From: Gracilariopsis chorda
Taxonomy: Eukaryota; Rhodophyta; Florideophyceae; Gracilariales; Gracilariaceae
DNA: 64,000 bases
Direction of reading: 5' to 3'
Assembly: GCA_003194525.1 (NCBI GenBank)
Contig: NBIV01000210.1
Location: 1 to 64,000 of the forward strand
Of the stretch, positions 20,021 through 29,932 are shown piece after piece (the stretch's first letter is position 1; every line of letters begins with the position of its first letter). The translations under genes were made by a program, and so were the position numbers. The notes under the pieces are model-generated. The model worked only from the letters and a program-made list of their open reading frames with translations, had not been told where the DNA came from and searched no databases.

Positions 20021-20961
20021 GTCGCAAGAGTGGGGGGTGGGGGGAGGGGGTGTAGAGGGGCGCGCGCGCGCCGGGACGCGCTACGCGGAGGGGGGAGAGG
20101 GGGGGGGGGGTGGGGAGAGGGAGTGGGGAGAGGGAGTGGGGAGGGGGTGGTGTTGAGCGAGAAGATTGGGGGGGTGCGAGCGCGGGGCGGGTGTACGACG
20201 CGCGCGCGGGACGACGGGGGGGGGGGGGGGTGGACGGGCGCGGGTGGCGGGGTACCGAGCGAAGCTGCAATACGCGGCGAGTGTTGCGCAGGTCGTGGCG
20301 GCGCGCGCTGTTGTGACATAAGCGGCGCGTACGTTGTGACGTGGCCCACACAAAGCGAGGCTCGTCTCGTACGTACGCAACGGTGCGAAGCGGTGAAATC
20401 GGAGCTGCGGGCGGCCAAAAATTTTGGGGGGGGGGGCGGGCGGCTGTTTCTGGCTGCCGTTGGCGCTGCTGGCGATGCTGTCAGCTGCGGGGGGGGGGGG
20501 CGCGCTGATTGGACGCGCCGTCCACTACGCGCGAGCAGCGGCGCCGTTGTGTGTGTGTGGCTGCGCTTCTCGGGCGCTGCTGCGCCGCCGTTTGCTTTAA
20601 ACTTTTCAAACTTTCTACACCTGTTTTCTGTCGGAGAAAGTGAAGTTCCTCCGCTGACGATTCATCACAGTGCGCCACGTGAATTGCCGCCGACTCACCG
20701 CAGTAGCCGTCGTTGTCCGCGCGGCACCCGCTGCCCGCCACGCGTGCCCCCCCCCCCCCGAACAGGTGCCACGTCGCCGCTGCTCGCTCCGCAGTCTGCT
20801 GCTCCCATGCTTCACAAGCCGCTCTCCCAGACGCGCCCAATCCGCGTGCACGCATGCACACTCGTCTGTCCTGCGCGCGCACCGTAATGCCATCACACCT
20901 GCACCGTGAGCTTCTTCCAAAACTCCATCCGCCACCCACACCTCCACACCTTCTTCCAACA
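20021..20961. promoter_or_regulatory. Divergent spacer rich in G-runs between SANT/Myb-like and MFS genes
   Basis: This 941-bp spacer should contain both promoters. On the plus strand it has long uninterrupted G tracts (around 20100-20109, 20217-20230, 20425-20435 and 20490-20500) and many shorter G-runs from 20030 to 20240, then a C tract at 20748-20759. Such spacing of G-runs could form G-quadruplexes. The plus-strand MFS frame is open through part of this region without a suitable ATG before 20842, so some of it may be 5' untranslated sequence. Confidence 0.5.
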
Positions 20962-22749
20962 ATGAGTCAGTCCTCGCTTACTGAGCGTTGGCACATTGCC
21001 TTCTCCGCCGCGCTCATGAACGCCATCCAGGCCGGCTCCTTCTTTTTCACCCCCACAACACTAATGCCTCTAATCGTCTCCGACTTCAACCTTCCAATGT
21101 CGCTCTCCACCGTCCCCATAGCGCTCGGAAAAGTGGCCTACGTCCTCCTGCTAATCCCCGGCGGCATGCTCGTCGATCACTACGGCCCGCGTCTCTGCGT
21201 CATGTTCGGAATTCTCGGCCTCGCCATCGTCACAACATTCTACTCGCTATTCATCACCACCTTCGCCGCCCAGCTCTGCGCCCACGTCGCCATGGCAGTC
21301 TTTGCCAGTGTCAGCGGCGTTCCGGTCTACTCCATTTTCATCGCCCAGTGGTTCCAAACCGCCATCGGTCTCGCCATGGGGCTCGTCCTGGCTGGCTATT
21401 CCGCCGCGGGCACCGCCATCCCGGCACTGCTAGGGCCGCTTGCCGCCTACATGGGATGGCGCTTTGCCATGGCCTGCATCTGTGCCATGCTCTGGCTTGT
21501 TGCCCTCCCGGTCACCTACTTCTGCTTGAAGGAGAACCACCCCGAATTGCACTTTCACTCCACTGTACAACAACACCAACCACCGCCTCCGCCCATTCTG
21601 GAAAAGCCTCTCGTTAGTCAGCGCTCCTTCACTTTTGTAGCCTTCGCCTTGTCCTACATTCTCCTGCAGTACTGCTTTGGCTGCCTGGGCGAAAACATCA
21701 TGTTCTACCTCACCATCGACACCCACATGTCTCTCGCCTTTGCCTCTTTATTTTTCAGCGCGCTCAACTTTGCCTCCTTCTCCGCCAAGTTGCTCGGCGG
21801 CCATTTAGGCGACCATTTTGATCGATTTCACGTAGCTTCCTTGTCAAGCGCCCTTGCAGCAATAGGCATAACTTTTCTCTTCAACTTTGGAGCCGGTCTG
21901 GATCAAAACTACATGCCCCACCTTACCGAATCGCCCTTTGCAATTCTGCTATTCGCCCTCCTGTTTGGGTTTGGATACGGCGCCACTTTTAATAGCTTGT
22001 ACGCCTTGACACCCATTCTGTTCGGCAAGCACAATCTCGGACGGACGCAGAGTGCGCTGTTCGGACTGGGACTTTGTGGCAATGCCGTTGGCTCCGTGCT
22101 TACTGGCGTTCTGCGTTCCAAGTATGGATCCTATCAAGTGCCGTTTTTCGTCACTGCACTTGCTTGCATTTGCAACTTTTTCGTCTTCAACATCAATAGG
22201 CTGACGCTGGGAGGCAGTGTGTCAGCGCTCACAGCCATGGCTCCAAATGAGTTTCTTCAACCGTCTGAGCCGTTTTGCGATACTCACCATTCGGAAACGT
22301 CCCCGACAATGTCGCCGTTTGGAACCTCCCCGATGCGCTTCTCTCCTATGTCCCCCTTGTTGGGCGGGTTACAGAAACCTAGGGAAGCTGTCCCTTCTCC
22401 TCTACATGACCACGCTGCCTTTGATCTGCGTAGTCGAACGTATGACACACTTGAATTGGGTGCGCTGCAGAACGCTCGCATTCCGTACTCTTCAAGTCGC
22501 TCATTCGGCACGGGTATGATTGCTGATCACGGCTATCCGATCGCGCGAAACTGGTCAAATATGTCGCTGCGCTCACATTTGCAGCCTGCTGGTGCATCGC
22601 CGCAGTTGATGGCCAGGTCGGTCTCGCAGGTTCATAGTCTTCATAGGTCATCCACTTTTGAAGCCATGATTCAATCTGGAATTTTGTCAGCCAGCCTGGA
22701 AGGAGCTGGCTATCTGGGGACCAATGAACATTCTACGGGGCCTCGATGA
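20962..22749 (+). CDS. Major facilitator superfamily transporter (595 aa)
   Basis: A membrane transporter with twelve predicted hydrophobic segments. The loop after the second segment carries the MFS signature GGMLVDHYGPR, and the sequence around it (MSLSTVPIALGKVAYVLLLI) resembles monocarboxylate or oxalate/formate-type carriers. A hydrophilic central loop (about 195-215, PPPPPILEK) separates the two six-helix halves; the second half ends near residue 410. The remaining tail of about 180 residues is Ser/Pro-rich and cytosolic (repeated SPM/SPF motifs: SPTMSPFGTSPMRFSPMSP), a likely phosphorylation region. The ATG at 20962 was chosen because it directly precedes MSQSSLTERWHIAFSAALM, the first helix; upstream in-frame ATGs give a basic Pro-rich extension lacking family features. 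Substrate unknown. Plus-strand codons are C-rich at third positions. Confidence 0.87.
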   Translation: MSQSSLTERWHIAFSAALMNAIQAGSFFFTPTTLMPLIVSDFNLPMSLSTVPIALGKVAYVLLLIPGGMLVDHYGPRLCVMFGILGLAIVTTFYSLFITTFAAQLCAHVAMAVFASVSGVPVYSIFIAQWFQTAIGLAMGLVLAGYSAAGTAIPALLGPLAAYMGWRFAMACICAMLWLVALPVTYFCLKENHPELHFHSTVQQHQPPPPPILEKPLVSQRSFTFVAFALSYILLQYCFGCLGENIMFYLTIDTHMSLAFASLFFSALNFASFSAKLLGGHLGDHFDRFHVASLSSALAAIGITFLFNFGAGLDQNYMPHLTESPFAILLFALLFGFGYGATFNSLYALTPILFGKHNLGRTQSALFGLGLCGNAVGSVLTGVLRSKYGSYQVPFFVTALACICNFFVFNINRLTLGGSVSALTAMAPNEFLQPSEPFCDTHHSETSPTMSPFGTSPMRFSPMSPLLGGLQKPREAVPSPLHDHAAFDLRSRTYDTLELGALQNARIPYSSSRSFGTGMIADHGYPIARNWSNMSLRSHLQPAGASPQLMARSVSQVHSLHRSSTFEAMIQSGILSASLEGAGYLGTNEHSTGPR

Positions 22750-23763
22750 GGAAACTTGTCACGATACTGGCTTCATACAATCAACTTCTCATGCCGAATT
22801 GTTCCGCCATCAAAACCAAATCTATCTCCACAGATTTTTATTGTTTTGACTCGTCCAGACCTTTTGGAGTCGTTGCTTACTTTTGCTGTTGCTTCAATCA
22901 ATCGCGTGCACGTGCTGAATAGAAGAATCCACAACGAAACGCGAGTTTGAACCACTTACACGCGTTTGTTTTCGGTCTGCAAAGGGCTTCAGGTCCCCAT
23001 CACCGTGGAAAGGGGGGCGGGGGGGGGGGGGGGGGGGGCGCGGGCCGATTGTGAACCCACATTCGCTCCTGATTCTTACTGAGGTCCCAGGCGGCCTTCA
23101 TACCATTATTTTGCGAGAGACAAAGCACTTGTCTCTTCAGAGTGTTGTGAGTTTCGACTGCAGCAAACTCTATGCGTTGCTTTTTGAACCACAAGTTCTG
23201 GTTGCGCTTGTTAGAATAGAGTGTTCTCCTATACACCGAGCGTGGTGTTTCCATCCTTTACGTAGAAAGATACCAGTGGTGTAAGTATACCAGTAAGAAC
23301 CAGTGTTTGAACTTCCTTCCGCAGACAAGGACAAGCACCCGGGGGTAACATTTCGCGCCCTTCATTGACTGGCTTGCTCTGCCATACGTTAAGGTTGGGT
23401 TTCCATGCGTAACATAGTCACAGGAGATGGCGTGAACAAGCGTGAGAAAGCATGAGCATGACAAGAAAGAACTGTTTTATATGATTTCGTATTAAAAAGC
23501 ATGTGCTGTGTTTTTGGGAAGGAACATCGTGCTCCTAGTGTCTAGGAAGAAAGACATAAAACGTTACGCCTACTTGACGACTTCTTACCATAGTCCATTA
23601 GTGCGAAGCTTACAAACCTGAGATCCTGAATAAAGTTGTGCGTCAAGCAGAGATTGCCAGCAAAACCCAAACTGCACAGACAAATGAACAAACATCAATC
23701 CCAACGCAATCGAAGACAATACGTCACTGCAGTCAAAAGCAGCAAAAGCGATAATAGAAAAGC
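22750..23763. other. Convergent 3' region with a long poly-G tract
   Basis: About 1 kb between the stops of the MFS gene (plus) and the amidohydrolase gene (minus). No convincing gene. A G tract interrupted once by C runs from about 23011 to 23038. Confidence 0.6.
23011..23040. repeat. Poly-G homopolymer tract
   Basis: Nearly uninterrupted G over about 28 bases on the plus strand, broken by a single C near the start and ending GCGCGGGCC. Its exact length may be unreliable, because such tracts are hard to sequence. Confidence 0.8.
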
Positions 23764-25182
23764 CTATGACGCTTGTACTGGAAGCCTGTACAAGCCTGCA
23801 GCATTTTCCGCCAAAATCCTTCGCACAGCAGCCTTTCCTTCCGACACGGTCAAGTCGCCTGATTGAACGTTGGCCGCTACGGCTGCTGCTACAACTCGTC
23901 GACCCCATCTTGCCGCTAGGAAATAGGCATCTGGCACGGTGTGTGCATCGCTGGAGTACAGCAACTTGGTGACCGGTGCTATTTCCATAGCAGCATCCAG
24001 CGCTCGGAACATTCCGCGTACCGACAGGGTGGGGATTGCAAGACCAAAATCGAGAAAGCAGTTGGGGTAAACGGCGGTTAGATAAGCAGCTTCCCGAACA
24101 TAAGGCCACGAAGCGTGTAACAGAACAAGTTTCACGTCAGGAACCATGTCCATAAGCGGCTTTAGCAGTAACGGATTTGCTTGTTCTAATCGTTCGTCAA
24201 TATCACCCAACCCGCAGTGAAACTGAACGGGTATGTGGCGTTGCTTCGCAGTCTGGAAAGCGACGTGCACCACGCAGTCAATAATCACCTTGTTTGTCAA
24301 ACGAAATGACTCTGTACTATTCAAATTAACACTCGCGCTACTAATGGTCTCACGGAGCACTTCATCTAGTACTTCATCGGGGCACGTGATATCAATCCCC
24401 AAGCCAGACCGATAAGCAGCGATGCTCTTGAATGCGGCCACGTTCTCTGGTAAGCTCGATAATCGCTGATGCAATCTCTGTCGAAACATAGTAGCTCTGA
24501 TCGTTGTGCGCGGTTTTTTGTCGGGTGATGTTGGTCGAGCTACCCTCCGCCACACCCCGTCTTTATTCTCTGTCACAAGCTCCTTTAACACTGATTCGGC
24601 TTCAGTCTCTACGCGCACAACACGTCGAACAAGCGGTATTCCAAGAGACTTCATCTCATTGAGTGACATTTGTTCAGGCATATTCAGGCCATCATCAACT
24701 AAAACTGCGGCAATTCCCGCTGCCCCGAAGCACCTGGTTGCCAATCGCGTCACACCGATGGTCGCCCGCTGTTGTTCGATTGCTCGATCGGCCGGGGACG
24801 GGCCTTCAAGAGAATGCTCTTCGTCGTCCGAAGCAGTGGTTTCAGAGTGCGGTATGGGTGTTGGTGTGTGCGGTGAAGGTGGAGAAGCGGAATTCGAAGG
24901 CGTGAGAGTCATTGGAGCAGGTTGCGATGTGAAAGGCTCGTCCATCTCATTTGCGAGGAGCCCGGAGATGTCGCGTATAGCGCGAGAATACGCCAAAGTA
25001 CCACAAGCTGGGTGCGGATAGGACGGGGTGGTAGTGGCTTCTGATAATATGCTCCATAGCGGGCTGGGAGCAGCTTTGCTCAGCGGATGTGCGTGATTGT
25101 CGACGAGGAGCGTAGCATCGGCAACAGCTTCAAGCTCGGAGTATATGGGCGTCTGAGTGACGGAGTGATGGGGAAGGTCCAT
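23764..25182 (-). CDS. Metal-dependent amidohydrolase, FluG N-domain-like (472 aa)
   Basis: A TIM-barrel hydrolase of the amidohydrolase-2 type. The metal-binding pair is at His30 and His32 (LLVDNHAHP). Further ligands are likely at His322 (VQFHCGLGD) and His356 (LVLLHASWP), with the catalytic Asp at about 412 (LLYSSDAHT). This set and spacing resemble the amidohydrolase domain found at the N-terminus of fungal FluG and plant nodulin-6/glutamine-synthetase fusions; no glutamine synthetase part follows here. Residues 84-120 are a Pro/Thr/Ser-rich insertion of low complexity. The start ATG is at 25182. No targeting peptide is obvious. The substrate is unknown. The C-terminus (GKAAVRRILAENAAGLYRL) is the usual end of the family, so the protein is complete. 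Confidence 0.85.
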   Translation of the reverse strand: MDLPHHSVTQTPIYSELEAVADATLLVDNHAHPLSKAAPSPLWSILSEATTTPSYPHPACGTLAYSRAIRDISGLLANEMDEPFTSQPAPMTLTPSNSASPPSPHTPTPIPHSETTASDDEEHSLEGPSPADRAIEQQRATIGVTRLATRCFGAAGIAAVLVDDGLNMPEQMSLNEMKSLGIPLVRRVVRVETEAESVLKELVTENKDGVWRRVARPTSPDKKPRTTIRATMFRQRLHQRLSSLPENVAAFKSIAAYRSGLGIDITCPDEVLDEVLRETISSASVNLNSTESFRLTNKVIIDCVVHVAFQTAKQRHIPVQFHCGLGDIDERLEQANPLLLKPLMDMVPDVKLVLLHASWPYVREAAYLTAVYPNCFLDFGLAIPTLSVRGMFRALDAAMEIAPVTKLLYSSDAHTVPDAYFLAARWGRRVVAAAVAANVQSGDLTVSEGKAAVRRILAENAAGLYRLPVQAS

Positions 25183-27015
25183 GTCGCGACCCTCATCGGG
25201 GCGTGGGCAGAGAATGATAAAGGTACCGAGTGGAGTTTGTTGGGCAGATGCACACCAGCATGTGACGATTAGCGTGATGTAGGCGTCTGCTGTGCAATTG
25301 CCGGAGAAACCCGAAGCCTTTGAAGGGCCGTGAGGGGTAAAGAGAAGTTAACCCTTCGGGACGTCTTGGCCAATCATTTCAACGAACTTTGGCAGAACCC
25401 TAAGAATGCATAAAGCATTAATGTGCTGCTTCCGTAAAATTGAAGAATTAAGCCGAACGATGCCTACCATGGCAATCATGTGCCGTTGGTAGTTTCAAAC
25501 CTTCAAGGCTCCGACGCAAAAACAACGTCAGTACTATCGAGCTGTTCAGCGCGAGTGTCGTCACCAACTGATTTCCTTCTACATTCCCTGCCTCTCTGCG
25601 CCGGTATATTGTACTCAAAAGCATTAAGCATCAGACCGTCCTTAAAAGAAGGAGAACATGGTCCTCGTGCGGCCTCTTCTATATCCAAGCGGATAACCAA
25701 AGGGTTTCGTTACCGTCTTAGGGTTTTCGCACCTAGCTAGAGAAGATTCCGGATTTGGGGGTATCAGAGCTTTCATAGAAGCAGCTTAGGGTTTCTTTCG
25801 CGCTTGGTCTTTTTGGGAATAGACATTAATTCCTTTTCAAAGCCTTCATCGTGGTGTGCCCCTTAGCTGACGTCCTCTGGTGGAAAGGGAAGGAATAGCA
25901 GAGAAAATAATTGAAAAGGCGAGCAGCTTCAGAACGAAGTGGATCCGATTTGTCTTCCCGTAGAAGCTTGGTGCTGATCTTTCCATGTTCCGAGATAGTA
26001 GCTAGTGAGCGCATCACGGCTGCTGCAAGGTGAGAGCAAGCAGCAGTCATCGGCTGTATTCCGGGGACATGAATAGAGATTGGTACTACGGGACAGAGAA
26101 AATCTTTCTTTCCGAGGAGCTTTACGTACATAGAGTTTAGCATGCTAGACGAAGAAAAGCTCCCCTGTAGAGTTAGATTCTAACCCTTTACCACAATGCC
26201 GTAATCAGGTAATGTGTGCCCATAAAAAAGAAAGAGAAAGAAAGCCTTCAGAATGAAGGAATTTGCTTACAATGACGTCACAATGACCGGGAGTGACGAG
26301 CTTTTTACGACACAGAATGGAATGCGTGTGGGAGCACAGGGGTTTTGAAGATCCAGCCTCAGCGGCACATTAACCAGATGATGCAGTATACCAGACCTAA
26401 GCAAGAACACTGCGACGCGAAAAGTACCGACCGTGTTCACTGAGACGTGCTTTGTCCAGCGTGACCGATAGATCTCATCAGCTGAAGAAGACGGCTTCTA
26501 TTTATTTCTTGAGAGGGGCCTGTGCTACAGCAGCCCAAGGGAGAGGGCGAGCGGTCCCTTGAAATGGCCGGGGGCCGTTTGCGGCCCTTTCCAATTCACA
26601 CCAAGAAGTTCTTGGCAAGAACGCACTCACCTGGTCTGGAGTGGCGCCGGAGTGGCCCGTATCTAGTACAGTACACGTGTCGAGGATGGGACAAAGCAGA
26701 AAACCGTGCAACAGCGGCCTCGTGTCCACCAAAATGCACCAGTGCACTTCCTTCCCATCCGGTGCCTTTGGTACCAGCACAAAATGATGATCTCAATGGC
26801 TCATCCAAGACGTTAATGTCAATGCTGTCAACAGCAGTGTGTGTCCACAGAACAAGATGATCGAGGTTGTGCTCAGACCAAGGAGTTGTCCCGGGTTCGC
26901 GTTCTTCAACAACCCCTTTACGATACTCCATTTCTGATCATCTGCCGCTCAACGTAAGCGCTTGCTTGCAGTCAATATCGTTGACAACAACTTCATCAGC
27001 ATCGGCTAGTAAATC
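25183..27015. other. Intergenic stretch without a convincing gene
   Basis: About 1.8 kb between divergent genes. The longest open frames, 105 codons on the minus strand (25826-26143) and 112 on the plus strand (26522-26860), show no recognisable domain and overlap frames on the other strand. Nothing repetitive or RNA-like seen. Confidence 0.5.
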
Positions 27016-27765
27016 ATGCAGAATATCCTCTTTCTCTCACCAGTGACAGTTCGATTGAGACGCCATGCTGTGACATTCCGATGCCAACACGCAAGCCCTC
27101 CCCTTCCCCATCGAAGCTGCAGACGCAACTCACTGCGAATGAACATCTTCCCTGAACAACAGGAACAACAAGATCTTGAGCTCAAAGACAATCCTTCTGT
27201 ACAAGAGCCCAAAAAGCCGTGGTACAAACGTTTATTTGAAGACGATCAATTCGACGACGTGCGTACTTTCACCTTTGCTTTTCTGGTTGCTTTGTTTGTG
27301 CGCTCTACGATGGTAGAGCCAAGATACATACCCTCCCTTTCCATGTATCCCACTTTCGAGGTTGGCGACCAATTCCTCGTCGACAAGCTGTCTCGCATTG
27401 TTCGCCCGCCTCATGAGAACGACATTGTGGTATTTGAACCACCAACTGTTCTACGGGAACGTGGTTATAAGAAAAGCGACGCTTTTATAAAACGAGTAGT
27501 AGCCGTTGGCGGTGACCGCGTATATATTCACAATGGACGCGTCGAAGTGAATGGTATCCCACGCGAGGAGAATTTCGTCAACGAGAATCCCAATTACGAG
27601 TGGGGTCCAGGTACGGTACCAGAAGGATATGTTATGGTGTTGGGAGATAATCGGAACAACAGTTATGACTCTCATGTATGGGGATTCCTACCTGAACATA
27701 ATATTATTGGACGTGCCTTGGTGCGCTACTGGCCCCCGACTCGGTTTGGAACAACCTTCTTCTGA
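27016..27765 (+). CDS. Type I signal peptidase, probably plastid (249 aa)
   Basis: A serine/lysine-dyad membrane protease that removes signal peptides from exported proteins. In plastids the equivalent enzyme processes thylakoid lumen and some envelope proteins. The catalytic Ser is at about 109 (PSLSMYPT, the usual PSxSMxPT box), and the general-base Lys is at about 159 (AFIKRVVAVGGDRV). The C-terminal box GYVMVLGDNRNNSYDSHVWG is also present. One membrane segment lies at about 84-98. Residues 1-60 are basic and acid-poor at first (VRLRRHAVTFRCQHAS), consistent with a plastid transit peptide. Start at the first ATG, 27016. All boxes are intact and the length is normal. The stop codon lies 2 nt from the stop of the convergent SURF1 gene. 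A mitochondrial location is less likely, since mitochondrial peptidases of this type are usually shorter. Confidence 0.92.
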   Translation: MQNILFLSPVTVRLRRHAVTFRCQHASPPLPHRSCRRNSLRMNIFPEQQEQQDLELKDNPSVQEPKKPWYKRLFEDDQFDDVRTFTFAFLVALFVRSTMVEPRYIPSLSMYPTFEVGDQFLVDKLSRIVRPPHENDIVVFEPPTVLRERGYKKSDAFIKRVVAVGGDRVYIHNGRVEVNGIPREENFVNENPNYEWGPGTVPEGYVMVLGDNRNNSYDSHVWGFLPEHNIIGRALVRYWPPTRFGTTFF

Positions 27766-27767
27766 CA

Positions 27768-28715
27768 CTAAACACGGTGTTTTTGCCGCATTCGGAATCG
27801 TGTTAGGAGCGCTATACATGCGCTCAAACTAAACCACGTGATAGCATATGTAATGTGCGTGCTTGGTGGTGTGCGGAACTCAGCGTACAACTCGATCCCA
27901 CGCGGGTACGGCCATCCTCCTTGGGGATACGGCTCTACCAGTTCCACGACGCGATCACAGCCTTCCAGGCCTTGCCTCCGGAGCATAGCAGCGGCATCAA
28001 CATAAAACCACTCGTCTTTGGCAGGGATATTCTCTGGCGTGAAACGATTGCACTCATCTTTGTTCCTCACCACACCCACAAGCGATACTTGGGGAGACCG
28101 AGGGCTGTGATCGGTGTAATGATGGAAGGTAGTGTGCTGATCAACCTTGGTCAGGAACGCATACGGATTAACATGAGCATTTTCACGACGTGATCGGGCT
28201 GATAGACGTTGAGGAATCCAGCCTCGATTGACCAGGACGATGCGTCCATCTGTGGTTTGAAGAGGTGTTATAACTTGCAAACCGGTTGATCCACCCCATT
28301 GTAGAACGGGCATCGGCATATCTTTTGGGGCAGATCGCGGGCCTACCAGCATTTCATGCTCGTGCAGAAAGTGCCCCGAGACACTTGTGCGGCGATGATC
28401 TGTGTCGGAGGTCTCGAAAAGCGAATCCACTTCGATTGTTGGCGCGTTCAATCGGTTCTTTCGCTCATTAATTAAGCGTTCTTTTCGTCGTAGACGATAT
28501 AACTGCCAGACACCTAAAGAAAAAGTGAGAGCAATCGGTACACCGAAAAGCACGGAAGCTGGCCGAGAACCCTTCCCAGATGCATCGGAACGGTCACGGG
28601 CGGAAGCACGTGCGGCAGTTTCTATGTCATGTTTGGTGCTGGCTGATAGATGCCGGCGGGAAGTGGTAGCCGAATGCCGATACGCTAATAATAAGACTGT
28701 ACTTCGAGATAACAT
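27768..28715 (-). CDS. SURF1: SURF1-like cytochrome c oxidase assembly protein (315 aa)
   Basis: SURF1 proteins sit in the mitochondrial inner membrane and help assemble cytochrome c oxidase, probably at the stage of haem a insertion. The N-terminus is Arg/Ser-rich without acids (MLSRSTVLLLAYRHSATTSR), a typical mitochondrial presequence. The first membrane segment ends in the family motif GVWQLYRLRRKERLI. The intermembrane domain contains TGLQVITPLQTTDGRIVLVNRGWIP, the most conserved SURF1 block, then EWFYVDAAAM. The second membrane segment is near the C-terminus (HITYAITWFSLSACIALL), again as in the family. The first ATG is at 28715; the frame is open nine codons further without ATG. Convergent with the signal peptidase gene and 33 nt from the next minus-strand gene, so this part of the genome is very compact. 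Confidence 0.92.
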   Translation of the reverse strand: MLSRSTVLLLAYRHSATTSRRHLSASTKHDIETAARASARDRSDASGKGSRPASVLFGVPIALTFSLGVWQLYRLRRKERLINERKNRLNAPTIEVDSLFETSDTDHRRTSVSGHFLHEHEMLVGPRSAPKDMPMPVLQWGGSTGLQVITPLQTTDGRIVLVNRGWIPQRLSARSRRENAHVNPYAFLTKVDQHTTFHHYTDHSPRSPQVSLVGVVRNKDECNRFTPENIPAKDEWFYVDAAAMLRRQGLEGCDRVVELVEPYPQGGWPYPRGIELYAEFRTPPSTHITYAITWFSLSACIALLTRFRMRQKHRV

Positions 28716-28748
28716 GGATGCTTTATGAACGTGCAAGAACAAAGCAAA

Positions 28749-29470
28749 TCATAGATAGTAGTTGAGGTAATCGTCTTCAAAGAGCTCAACGCCACGCGGG
28801 TTCATGATTCTGGTCTCTGTACGCAGGTTGTTACCGTGATCTGACCAGGCAAGGCGCTGTTTTTGCAGCTCGTTTTCAATTTCGGCGTGTTGATTTTGGG
28901 AAGTTGCTAGCCCCTTTCTGGTATGCCCGTACGTCTCAAAGATGGCCACAATGCGCGCTCTCTGCGCGTCTAGCACGTGTTTTGAGTTCCTAGCGGCGCG
29001 CTGAACGAGAAGCGGGGGAACGTCGACAAGCACCATGTCAACGCGCTTGGCCAGATCTCGAAAGCTGAAGGGCACGCCATCTCCATCACTTTGCTCCTCG
29101 TTTTCAAGCGAAGTGCGCGCGAACAAGACACCGCTAAAACGAAAGTATGGCCAGTTGATCCGTTCTCGTACGCTCGAAATGAAGTGCGGTGCTGCACAGT
29201 CGAGTTAGATGGGGTCGGTTTTCTTTTTGCTTGCGGTAGATTAAACTTACATCGAACTAAGCGGCGCAGCTCATCGAGGAATGTTGTGGGATGATCTTCC
29301 AAGCCTGACAGTTCATAGGACACGTTTCGACGACGACGAGCTGTGAAACGCTTCTTGTTGGCATTGCACTGAGTACTTCGCACGCCTTGGTAACAGGGGG
29401 CTGGCTTCGTTTTTGGCAGCCCCATCGGTACGGCCGAAGCGAAGGCTGGAACTGAGAAGTCTGAGCTCAT
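28749..29470 (-). CDS. Spliced gene for an unrecognised, possibly plastid, protein (220 aa, two exons)
   Basis: Exon 1 runs from ATG 29470 to 29251 and exon 2 from 29191 to the stop at 28749. The 59-nt intron (29250-29192) begins GTAAGT, has a branch-like CTAAC and ends GTGCAG; removing it joins two frames exactly (220 + 443 = 663 nt). Without splicing, neither frame gives a sensible protein. The N-terminus (MSSDFSVPAFASAVPMGLPK) resembles a short plastid transit peptide, followed by a very basic stretch (FTARRRRN). The mature part has a hydrophobic patch (VDMVLVDVPPLLVQRAAR) and a charged helical C-terminal half ending LFEDDYLNYYL. No known domain recognised. Located between SURF1 and the RETICULATA-like gene, in the gene-dense part of the window. 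Confidence 0.75.
29192..29250 (-). other. Spliceosomal intron, 59 nt
   Basis: Donor GTAAGT at 29250-29245, branch-like CTAAC at about 29208-29204, acceptor CAG ending at 29192. It is phase 1 and restores a continuous frame between the two exons. It is the only intron I could support in this window. Confidence 0.78.
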
Positions 29471-29932
29471 CCGGAGGTTGTAGTTTCTAGTCCTAGGAAA
29501 AGATTGCGCTTGACTGAGGGACTTGACACTTCCCTCGTCGCTTTTGAGTTACGAGGTATTGTGTATGATTCAGGTACCTTAGGCAGGGACAACTAGCATA
29601 CACGAGAGTTAAAACGGCAATAGATCACGACAGCGCGCACGGCGGAAGATGACGTGGGCAAAGCCATTTGTACCGTTGGTACCTTTGGTACCTTCGTCCC
29701 AATTGCCAGGAGATGGAAAACGTTTTCACTATTAATTACAGGTGCATTTGCACAAATCTCAAACATGACGTTCACGATCTCAGCCTGTTGCATAAGTAGG
29801 ATTGGTAGCAATCCTACCCCTGTATTTGCTTCAACTACTAGTGCCGATTGTCTGTTGCACAGCGCTTCCCGGTCGCCCGCGGGCTATAGCTTACGGCGGT
29901 AGCCTTCTATCCCTTACCTGCAAACAACCGTC
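29471..29932. other. Divergent promoter region
   Basis: This 462-bp spacer separates the minus-strand spliced gene from the plus-strand RETICULATA-like gene. It contains a short run of GGTACC repeats around 29678-29695. No gene seen. Confidence 0.5.

Noticed and set aside
19267-20418. Arg- and Pro-rich overlapping frames around the SANT/Myb-like gene and its promoter
   Set aside because: GC-rich DNA leaves all frames open. Only the 18809-20020 frame holds a recognisable domain.
20713-20961. N-terminal extension of the MFS transporter
   Set aside because: Begins without an ATG, reads through a C tract and is Pro/Arg-rich; family-like sequence starts right at ATG 20962.
28970-29191. Unspliced continuation of the exon-1 frame to 28970
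   Set aside because: Its downstream half has no sensible composition, whereas splicing the 59-nt intron gives a continuous frame ending at 28749.
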